This document shows, piece after piece, positions 54,721 through 64,000 of a stretch of 64,000 bases of DNA. The translations under genes and the position numbers were made by a program. The stretch covers positions 13,379,415-13,443,414 of the forward strand of contig CM022679.1 of NCBI GenBank assembly GCA_012295275.1, read 5' to 3'. The stretch's first letter is position 1, and each line of letters opens with the position of its first letter. The notes below the pieces were generated by a model. It saw only the letters and a program-made list of their open reading frames with translations. It searched no databases and was not told the DNA's origin. Source of the stretch: Chrysomallon squamiferum. Its lineage: Eukaryota; Mollusca; Gastropoda; Neomphalida; Peltospiridae.

Positions 54721-57338
54721 ATATCTATATACATATATATATAGTTATTTATTAATTATTAATTAGAAAAACGTTTATATATATATATATATATATAAAC
54801 TTTTTTCTAATCAATAATTAGAGTATTCTTTTAAAGTCTTAATATTGTTAATTTAAAAAACAATTTAGGCAAATTTACACATAGAATAATTAACTATTGA
54901 ATAAATAGAAGAAAATAGAATATTTTATAGAAAAATTAATGAATAAAATAAAGAAGTTTTAACTTTTATACAAAAACTGTTTTTAAACAAAATAATAAAG
55001 GAAAAAAATAACCTTTATATTTTTTTTTTAAAGTTAACAAATGGTAACAAAAATAATTGCATTTAAAAGTTACTAAACAGGCATAAACACAAAACAAAGT
55101 ACAGTTATTTAAAATTTAACATGGAACAAAATATTAGAATTTGTGACTTACATATCCCTCTGTATACAACTTGGTAATACTCATGTGTGTGAAAGTTGGC
55201 TCAGCATCACTCAAATCTTGTGCTCTGTAAATCAAAATTTCACTTTATGAGAGGACAAAAATGGAAGTTTTATGAACAAAATACTACAGATTTAGAAACT
55301 TACATCATCTGGATAATCTTACTGTGTATCTCTCTATACATTCACAGAGAAGCTGAAGATATACAGGTCAGGTGAATAAACAAACAGCAGCATATATATG
55401 TAATAAACAGAAGATTTTCATTCCATTTCTGGATAGATATTTTAAAACCAATGAAAACTGCAGAATATTATCATTGTATTAAGAATGATCAGTGTGTGGA
55501 TCTACTGTTGAGAGCAATAAAATTTATAAACTACACAATATTGCCTTATCTAATATACAAATGATTTATAAATGATTATTACATCCTGCCTGTGGCTTTA
55601 GGTGATATATTTTTCTCACTATTTTCTGATTAATGACAATTAAACTGTCATAAATTCTAAATAAATCAGTAATAAAATGCATACTCGAGTTCTCTTCCTT
55701 GTTTCAGCATTGTCCACACACCATTGGGACCTCGATAATCTGGGATTGAGGCTGCCTGCAAAACAAGAGAAGAACAAAAATATTAATAATAACTCGATTC
55801 TTTAAAAATGGAGAACAGGATACAATACTCTTCTTTTTTATAAAAATTCTTTTATACGACTATTACTAAAGTTGTTATTATTATTGTTTAAAGGAAAGAC
55901 AACAGTATATCAATTTATTTTGAGCTGAATTCTAAAAACTTTAAGATATCAATAAATGCTGTAATTTATGCAAACAAAACTAAATAGAATGCCAAGTGAG
56001 GAGTTAGTCATCAGTATTTATGTCTGTTATCAGCAGATACATGTAATTAAAAACAAAAACATACTGTACTGATTCCCGCACCAGTGTAAACAACTACTTT
56101 CTTTGATGTTTTAATTGCATTGGCCAGTTGTTGACATTTAGCAGACAAAATGTCAGGATCATCTTCAACCTAAAATCCAAAACAAAAAAACTCATGTTAT
56201 CCGTTTTAACTGCAAGACAATACTAATGGTATGTACTAATGGTGTGTGTGTGTGTGTATGTGTTTATATATACGAATACACACACACACACACAAAAATT
56301 ATAAATTTCTAATGATAAACTTTACTAATAATACAAATACACCAACATAATATGAACAATAGAATATATTTAAATTAATATACTACAATTTATTTTTTAA
56401 TACTTTGTCTAACAATCTAAGGTTTTAATAATAATAATAATAATAATAATAGTATATTGAATTAAATAAAATTTCTGTGAAAGCAAATAAAGAGAGATTT
56501 CTGAATACCTCTAGAGTCCGTTGTTTCTTCTTAGCCAGGACCTGAGCTCGTTTCTGGACAAGTTTTACAATATCAGGCCATGTTTCTAGCATCAGCACCT
56601 CCTCTTGTGTGCGCTGACTCTCTTTCTTCTTCAAGATGTTGGTAATCTTTGAAAATTAGTAAAAGTATTTAGGTACTAGCTTGAATTATGAAACAAAAAA
56701 ACTATCAGTTTGAAAACTGATGTTAAATAATGTAACAGCTTGAAAATCTTACAGCTGCTTTTTTTTAATTAATTTTTTTTTTAATATTTTCATTTATATT
56801 ATGTCACATCTGTAAGATAAATTTTATTACATTCACTGGCGAATGAATTAATATTTATTTCAATACCTGATAACATATATAAAAATAGATAGTGTTTAAC
56901 TTTTTATGTTAAACCATCATTCTAAATTTACTAAAATTGATTAATAACCATTATAACATATTAACCATATATTTCTTTTATAATGATGGTATGAAAATGA
57001 TTATTATTAAGCATCATTATTATTAAACATCTTTTATATGCACATTACCATGATTTTTATTATTAATATCATATTTGAAAAAGTTATCCAAATAAACTGT
57101 ATGATTATTTTCAAATTAATTGCCTGTATTATTTTAATAAATTCACACTGAATCACAGTAAACTGAGTAATCTGAGTAATTTATTAATTAGTATTTACTA
57201 AATTAGTAATTTAATTACCTTTTTACAACGAACTTTCTGTTCTTCTCTCACGAGGTCACGTGATTGATATCTGTTCTTGCTTTTAGCTTTTCTGTCAAGA
57301 CCATCATATTTATCGTAAAACGGAACTGACTCTGCCAT
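51280..57338 (-). CDS. SIRT7: NAD-dependent protein deacylase sirtuin-7
   Basis: Ten exons in transcript order: 57338-57219, 56646-56509, 56169-56065, 55755-55685, 55224-55152, 54595-54497, 53894-53658, 53183-53063, 52679-52613, 52276-51280; 2,028 nt in frame, 675 residues. SIRT7 is a class IV, nucleolar/chromatin sirtuin that removes H3K18 acetyl groups and supports rDNA transcription and repair. Seen: NAD-binding GAGIST (116-121), [19 protein letters not shown] (176-182), catalytic H196 in EVHGN, zinc cysteines C204, C207, C234 and C237, then [36 protein letters not shown] and DPIF. The C-terminus ends PGWFGKG followed by a basic run (RKKRK), matching the GWFGRG/basic nucleolar tail of vertebrate SIRT7. 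One ~990-nt exon supplies about 330 tail residues, of low complexity and rich in S, N, D, E, making it far longer than the ~400-residue vertebrate protein. Intron 9 uses a GC donor. The start at 57338 gives [13 protein letters not shown], open and in phase. Confidence 0.95.
54744..54832. repeat. Near-palindrome around a TA tract in SIRT7 intron 5
   Basis: The left arm TTAATTAGAAAAACGTTTATAT and right arm ATATAAACTTTTTTCTAATCAATAATTAG are reverse complements with a few mismatches, joined through (TA)n. The whole could fold into a hairpin of about 40 bp per arm. It lies away from exons 5 (55,152) and 6 (54,595). Confidence 0.75.
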
Positions 57339-57982
57339 TGTGAGTTTGAGAAAACACAACCCCTTCAGTTTGAACTGGCACTGGCAGCTACCGATACCGT
57401 AGCAAATGTGCTGCAATTGAGGTATGTCAACAGTCGGCAGTTGCTACACAACGATTAATTTAAACTAACTCGGATCATTTTCATTTTAAACTATTATACA
57501 AATACTGAACTGCTATCAGTATCTATATGAAGCATATATCTATTTTTTAAATAAAAATACTTTTACGCATTTTTAGTGAAACGTTTTAAAAACGGCAAGA
57601 AAACTTTGTACGTCAGCCATTCCACTTCTTCAGCTGTGAATTTCTACTCTATTTACAAAAGCACACATGACGGTGTAACAGCTGTCAAAAATCAATTATC
57701 TTGGATGATTGTATAAAAAGAAGAGACAAAATGTTAATAATATAACAAATCCACGACTCGTTATTTTAAGTAATGATAATTTTAAAAAGCATTATAATGT
57801 AATAATGGAATTATTTAGAAAAGTCAGTAATGGACATTTGTATAATACATAATGATACTCGTAGTAACATGTCTCAGATTTAACTTGTCTAAGCGATCAG
57901 ACATGCTAGTTCTTGTTACAGTATTCACGATTTAACTTTTAATTGCAATAGAAAATATTTGAAACAGTTTTTTGACTGAAGA
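57339..57982. promoter_or_regulatory. Head-to-head promoter region, SIRT7 / METTL23
   Basis: The start codons are 644 bp apart on opposite strands. The stretch is free of long simple repeats and is less AT-rich near SIRT7 (GGCACTGGCAGCTACCGATACC). No TATA box is evident for SIRT7; TATAAAAAG at 57,713 is on the plus strand but about 270 nt before the METTL23 ATG. Confidence 0.55.
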
Positions 57983-60390
57983 ATGTACATTAATATTTTA
58001 ATCTCAAAGGAAATATTTAAGCGACAAATGGCAATACGAAACTTTTATCGGAATAGCTCGATTCTTTCCGAAACATTCGCGAAAAGATGCGAGGTTGTAC
58101 GATCATATTATGTAAAGTTGTGTAAACCGACGATTTGCTCTTCGTTGGTGGTGTGCTTTCCATATGATGCCGAAATGACAATGCCCAAAACCTTTATATT
58201 TGAAGATCTACAACAAAAAGAAAAACTTACAGTTGTAATACCAGAGGTATTAATTAACTATTTAATTAGTCAATGAATTCATCCATTCCGACTTTTATTT
58301 AATAATTATTAATTATAATGATCATGTTCACATTATAATCATAATAATGTATTTATTTTTGTGAACTTAGCAATTTTCATTTTTTATATATGATAAATAC
58401 ATTTGATTTTTAATATATATATATATATTTTTTCAGGTAATTGATCCAGCTTATGGAATGTATGTTTGGCCATCAGCTCCTGTTTTAGCTCAGTACGTCT
58501 GGAATCGAAGAAACTTTGTCCAAAATAAAAGTGTCTTAGAGGTAAGTTCTTATCAGTTCAGTTATTATAAATACACCTTGTTATTATATATGTACTGCGA
58601 TTTTTAGTATGGTTATTTAGGAACACCAACTAGATGTAACCAACTAACATTTTAACATTTCTTTGTATGAAAATGACTTTAATTCAAAGATTATGGTAAA
58701 AAAATAATTTATTTAGCCTAGCTTTTTTTTTGTCTTTTAAAATAAATAAATGTTCATAATCTGTATATATGTATATAGAAAGTTAAACACTATCTATTCT
58801 TATTATTCTATTTTTTATATATATTATTATATATATTTTTTATCAGGATTTGTAATAAATATTAATTCATTGGCCAGTGAATGTAACAAAATGTTATCTT
58901 ACAGATGTGACATAATATAAATTTTTTCATCATTAGATAGTTTTGAAAGAAGATTTTGCTAATGAGAATATTCTGCCAGTAATCTACATTTGTTCTTACA
59001 AATAGTGACATACGCAGTAAATCAAAATGTCAAAACTTTTTTTATTTCATTTTTGGTATGGTATAAAACAATATTATATTATTTTTTTACAGCTGGGAGC
59101 AGGTACCTCACTGCCAGGAATTGTTGCAGCTAAATGTGGAGCCAATGTCACCTTGAGTGATGCAGCTGAATATATAGACTGTTTAGAAAACTGTCACAGG
59201 AGCTGTGAGATTAATGGGATAACAGATATTAAGGTGATTGGTTTATCCTGGGGAGAGTTTAGTCCTTCATTAATGGAGCTAGAGCCACAAGATATTATCT
59301 TAGGATCAGACTGCTTCTTTGATACAAAAGGTTAAAATTTGATATTCTCAGAATGAAAGGATTTAGGTTATTAATCTTATTAAGCACTGAAAATGTGCAT
59401 ATAAATAGAACATGTTTTTACCATAAATACATTTTTCTTCATCTGCAAGTACAGATGTGTTGCAGCATTGTTTTGTCCTTCTGATTATCCTCTGGGTGTG
59501 TGTGTGAGAGAGAGAGAGAGAGAGTTTGCTTATTTTGTTTTCACGTTAAAAAGAAATACAAATATCATATTGACATAAATAACAAACAAAAAACCCACCA
59601 GATTTACATACTTCTTTTTTTTGATTTTCAGATTTTGAAGATATTATTGTAACTGTAAGCTTTCTGCTGGATAAAAATCCTGTTGCTGAGTTCTGGTGTA
59701 CTTATCAGGAAAGAAGGTGAACAAATATTTCATTCACCTACACTGATAATAAGACGACATCTTCAAATTACTTTTTGTTATCTAATACAGAACAATTGTT
59801 ATGGAAATTAATTTTATGTTTCTTTTAATGGGTTGTTCTTAATTTATGTTGTTCCCACATTTTATGTATATATTCAAAGAGATATACATGTATTTGCAAA
59901 TATCACATAATAAATTATCAGGTTTTTTATTTATCAGTGTGTATTAAAAATAGAATAAAGAATAATAATAAAAAATAGGAACATTTTATTTAACATTACC
60001 ATCTCTAATTATAAGGTTGTTCTTAAACACTTATTGATGCATGATTACAACAGACATATTTGTTTTTAATTTGACACTCCTATTCAGCAACAGTGGAGTG
60101 GTCTTATTATATTTTACTTTAATAATTAGAAGAAAAAATATTTCTGAGCATGGTGATAATCTCTTTAAAAAGAAAAAATGGTGCTTGTGAAACACACACG
60201 ACACTACTGTTTTACAATTTTTATTAAAATGTTTCATTTCAGTTCCGACAGATCCATTGAGCATTTGCTGCTGAGATGGCAGCTGAAATGTGTCCATGTG
60301 CCCCTCACATCATTTGATGTCGACACAACTGAACTCTGCCATACAATTCACATGCTTGTCATCACACAAAAAATGGATGATGGAGGATGA
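57983..60390 (+). CDS. METTL23: Methyltransferase-like protein 23
   Basis: Five exons: 57983-58246, 58437-58541, 59093-59330, 59632-59716, 60243-60390; 840 nt, 279 residues from the first ATG. METTL23 is a small Rossmann-fold SAM-dependent methyltransferase; the mammalian protein has been linked to H3R17 dimethylation. Seen: YGMYVWPSAPVLAQYVW (METTL family N-terminal signature), SAM-binding motif I LELGAGTSLPGIVAAKCGA (spans exons 2-3), VTLSD at the end of strand 2, the D/E-rich PQDIILGSDCFFD (motif IV), then EDIIVTVSFLLDKNP, and a C-terminal HMLVIT. The N-terminal ~70 residues before MPKTFIFED are not typical. In-frame ATGs at 58,028 and ~58,180 could be the true start, the latter giving a length close to vertebrate METTL23. 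Shares a promoter region with SIRT7. Confidence 0.93.
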
Positions 60391-61488
60391 TGCTATCAAC
60401 ACAACCACTACTTTGAGAAATCAGTATTTTTACATTTAAGTACATACTTGTAAGAAAACAAGTCAACAATCAGCTATAAGGCAGAACTGGAGCATGCATC
60501 TCTAAAGACTGGTGTAGCAATTAGACTATCCCATTCCAAGCAGTGAATGCTTTCGTACCTTTAGGAACAATCTGACACAAAAGGTCCTCTGCAGGCAATC
60601 AGTGAAAAGAGGAAATTCAGGAAAGTGTAAAAATAACATAAAACTGTTAAGAAATAAATATTTATTAGTTTATTTCTGCAGGATGTTAATTTTCATAACA
60701 GAGCACTGGGAATGATGTGACATAATTGTGGAGATGTAAATTTTACTGCATCACATGATTAACAGGAATAAATAGATGAAAATACCATTCTTACTTCTTT
60801 GTTATTATTGAATTCATTCCGTAATTTGTTGTTGTCATTTACAATGCATTTCTAGCAATTACTTGAGAATAATTTTAAAATAATTAATAGTTCTTAGAAA
60901 AGTCAGTTTAATGCATATAACAAATAAAAAAAAAGGATATTATTTTTAAATATCAGTTATATATTAAGACTCTCTTAAAAGTACATCATATTAGTTTCTT
61001 TTATTACTACTTGAGCAGTTCATTTTGTTGAAATATTTGCAACTTTTGCTGACAGGGTTTTATATATATATATATATAAAATATCTAAGTAGTATTTTAA
61101 TATAAAAAATATCTTTATTATGAAGATATTTGATTTTAATTGATCTATAATTTTATAGATTTTGTGCTTTCAGTCTGAAGTAAACTGAAAATGGAAAATA
61201 AATCTCAAGTTCTAAACTGATCAGTATGATTTTACTTACAATGATAACAAGGGATTTTTATTCTTTTTTATGACATAACTGTAAAAAACTGTCAGAAGAA
61301 AAAAAAAATCCTGTCACACATCAGTTTAGAACAAAAAGAATAAACACACAAAAAAGAGTTAATAATTAATGTATATTCTAAATATATTTATTTTCTGCTG
61401 CCATTCTTGAGTTAGTTTGCTTTCAATTTATCTTTTCACTGCACTCTGAGTTAATTTAACAAAATCACAGTTAACTTCCTAATAATTG
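60391..61488. other. Convergent intergenic region, METTL23 and FAM241B 3' ends
   Basis: No gene. AATAAATA at ~60,650 and GGAATAAATAG at ~60,767 are candidate METTL23 polyadenylation signals. On the minus strand AAATAAATATATT (around 61,385-61,397) is a candidate for FAM241B. Confidence 0.5.
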
Positions 61489-62240
61489 TTAAGAACGTCC
61501 AAGTGTGTAACCACCCCCACCCCCACCCCCACCAGGTCTACGTGACCCACGGTTAATAGCACTGCCAGCTGGTGGGGCTGCTGTTCCCTGGCTGTATTTG
61601 ACAACAAAAAACAACAAGGCTCCAAACAGAAGTCCTTTAAGTCCTAGCAAAAGTCCTGCCAAGAGAAAACCTAGTGACACTATTGGTTCAATAACGTAAG
61701 GGCCTGCATTCCAGCGAGGTACCCCAGCATCCAACAGTCTCTGATTTAGTGTGTTAAAAATGGAAACCTGTCCAACCATTTGTTGATTTTCATTGTCATC
61801 ATGACGAATAAATCCCTGTAAAAAAAAAAAAAAAAAAATTAAATTAAATGAGCTTATCATTGATTAACCAGGATGTGGAAACATTTTTGAAAAATAATAT
61901 ATATTTTTTTAATATTTAGAGAAATAAAAAAATAAATAATAAAAAAAAATTAAAAATTAAATCTTTGCTACCTGGACAAGGATGATTATTATCATTATAT
62001 GCAGGATATTAATTCATAATTGTGAAATAAGAATTGCAGATTCCTTCTGGTAGATAAATATCTGTATAATTAATAATATCAGTATATGTAGAACTAACCA
62101 TAAACACCAAAAATTGGGCATCATTATTATGATTATAACCTTTCAATAACAATAACAATGAAAAAGAAACAAAATCATCAATACAAATATTACAGCAAAA
62201 ATAGTTTTAATGCAAAATCCAGTCTCTCTCTGAGTCTCTC

Positions 62241-62272
<32 letters not shown>

Positions 62273-62520
62273 TGTTGTTTAATATCACAAATGATAAAAT
62301 TAGAAAATATACTATAATAACTATCCTTATATTAAATACTAAAAATAGTAATATATAATAATTATATATTATCAAAAAATATTGTTCAATAACTAAACCA
62401 AATTACCTGTCTTGGACCTTGTTGAGTAGTATTTCGGTTTTCTGGTCGTCTCTGTGTTGATCCTTTTGCTCTAGGATCGTCATCTGGTACGATATCACCA
62501 TTACTAAGAATTTTTACCAT
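61489..62520 (-). CDS. FAM241B: FAM241B-like small membrane protein
   Basis: Two exons, 62520-62407 and 61815-61489, joined at phase 0; 146 residues. The start MVKILSNGDIVPDDDPR closely matches the FAM241 family N-terminus as I recall it (MVRILANGEIVQDDDPR). The second exon has FNTLNQRLLDAGVPRW, then a long hydrophobic stretch (about residues 80-112, IEPIVSLGFLLAGLLLGLKG), the conserved amphipathic-plus-membrane arrangement of the family. The C-terminus is extended by an Ala/Pro region and an eight-glycine run (133-141) encoded by a (CCCCCA)n-type repeat, ending YTLGRS. Vertebrate FAM241B is about 121 residues and is associated with endoplasmic reticulum/lysosome membranes; the detailed function is unclear. 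The choice between FAM241A and B is a judgement from the N-terminus. Confidence 0.85.
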
Positions 62521-63753
62521 ATTTTTTAGATGATCGAAAAAGACATCCGTACAAAATTTATTTTCGCTTTCTCATACGTGGAATCACTGTTGCTTATAAA
62601 TTATTTCCCTTTATTTATCATTTTCGGCTATCCTCGCAATGATGTACGAAATGTACCGAAATGTTCCGAATGACATAAGCATTACAATTATCATCTACAA
62701 TTGGTCCAGTATATTTAGATTACTTTATTATTTTTATTATTATTGTTGTTTTGTTTTTGTTTTTATTTTTAAAAGTGGAATAGATATTAAATGCACTTAA
62801 GGACTTACCATATGACAGAACACTATAAAATGGTATATGTTGTATATATCTACAACACTGATGGTGGTTTTTTTTGTGAATGCTTTTTTTTTAAAAACAA
62901 TTTTTTTTTTTTTTTTTTTTTTTTTTAGTTTTTTTTTAATCAATAGGTAATAGTTATGGAGATAAATAATCCAATCTTTAAATAATAATTCAGGTTGTTC
63001 ATCAATAAATCAATGGTTAAAAATTAGTATGGTTGCGATCCGATAGTTTAGTCAACACAACATCAGAATAGTTAACTAGAGCAAATTAATCCAGAAATGA
63101 TAAAAGATGAAGATTGTTTTATCTTTTGCACTGCTGTTCATACACATAACCTCGCTGCATATTCGCGTGTTTGTTGCTGTTGTTTAGAGGGAGGAGTGAG
63201 AGGTTTGTATGTTTGCATGTATGGCCGATTCATGCCACAATTTAAATTTTTTAAATGAAACATTAATGCCTGAATTTTTATTTTTGTAATTGTCAAAACC
63301 AGTTATAAGTAACCTTTTGAACACTGACAAACGTGATATTATATAAATTACTGCATAAAATTGTTTCCTATTGTCAAAACTATATATATCAAGCTTATAA
63401 TTAGTTGTCACAATGGTGGCAGTCATTTCCACCACAAGAAAATATGATGCGTTTACCAAACAAATGATGCAAACACAACTATATATTTTTAAGACACTGC
63501 TAAATAAGTATCTAGATATACATCAAACATTTTCAGTTACAAGTCGAGTTTAAAACGGGGAAACATTTAATAGTCAGAAAATTTCTGTTATTCTCTGTCT
63601 GACAACTAACTAATCATGACACACACACACACGCAATTATATATTCTGTTATAATTATTTTGTAAACTTAATAACCTTTATATAACTATACAAAATAAAG
63701 TTACAAGTTTAATAACTAAGTGGCATTGACATTTCTTTATTATTGTATAATAC

Positions 63754-63806
<53 letters not shown>

Positions 63807-64000
63807 AATACAAATGTTCTTAATCACAAAAATAATATTATTATTTCTATAACAGGTAAAGAAAATTAAAAAGGAATCAAATCGATAAATAAATTATATT
63901 AATACAAAACAAAATCTACAGTGTAATCGTGGGAGTTTTCCGGAATTTATTTTTATATTTAGAATAATCCAGGTGTTTTCCAAAGCGTGCATTTATTTAA
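62521..64000. other. Intergenic, simple repeats, no gene seen
   Basis: Upstream of FAM241B; the first few hundred bases should hold its promoter (slightly less AT-rich up to ~62,700). The rest has a poly-T run (62,899-62,927), a TAA repeat (63,757-63,800) and no exon I can support on either strand. Confidence 0.55.

Overview
The window is nuclear DNA of an animal: AT-rich, spliceosomal GT-AG introns, short exons, long introns full of simple repeats, and no operons. The protein sequences (TOP3A, SIRT7, METTL23, UQCC4 and FAM241 family) look lophotrochozoan, most likely mollusc; this is inference from sequence character, not a database search. All gene models were built by hand by joining exons whose phases agree.

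Layout, left to right. (1) 1-13,801, minus: DNA topoisomerase III alpha (TOP3A), 27 exons visible, its C-terminal end cut off by the window edge; an ~0.83 kb transposon sits in one intron. (2) 13,802-14,546: short head-to-head promoter region. (3) 14,547-16,083, plus: two-exon gene for a small mitochondrial membrane protein of the CCSMST1/UQCC4 family. (4) 17,391-19,150, minus: intact replication-independent histone H3.3 with a coding intron and a 5'UTR intron. (5) 17,770-46,508: a ~14 kb direct tandem duplication. Each unit runs from inside H3.3 exon 1, through its promoter, into a divergently transcribed secreted-protein gene. Unit 1 keeps the true H3.3 and a decayed, 3'-truncated copy of the secreted gene (21,315-31,939). 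Unit 2 has a truncated H3.3 copy (31,893-32,180) and the complete secreted gene (35,212-46,962; 18 exons, 963 codons, all phases consistent). (6) 47,388-51,279: repeat-rich DNA without a recognised gene. (7) 51,280-57,338, minus: SIRT7 with an unusually long C-terminal tail. (8) 57,983-60,390, plus: METTL23, head-to-head with SIRT7. (9) 61,489-62,520, minus: FAM241B-like small membrane protein. (10) 62,521-64,000: repeats only.

The most interesting object is the duplicated secreted gene. Its 963-residue product has a signal peptide and at least three successive segments that I read as divergent Hedgehog-signal/M15-peptidase-fold domains. They keep the strand/helix pattern around the S-L-x-x-E-G-R and H-x-H regions but have lost most of the metal ligands. 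The family is not one I can name. The duplication also left a truncated H3 tail ORF, carrying G33R/G34R changes, behind a copy of the H3.3 promoter.

The flanking genes are ordinary housekeeping genes (genome stability, chromatin, mitochondrial assembly). H3.3, SIRT7 and METTL23 orthologues all lie on human 17q25 and TOP3A on 17p, so the linkage may be an old bilaterian remnant.
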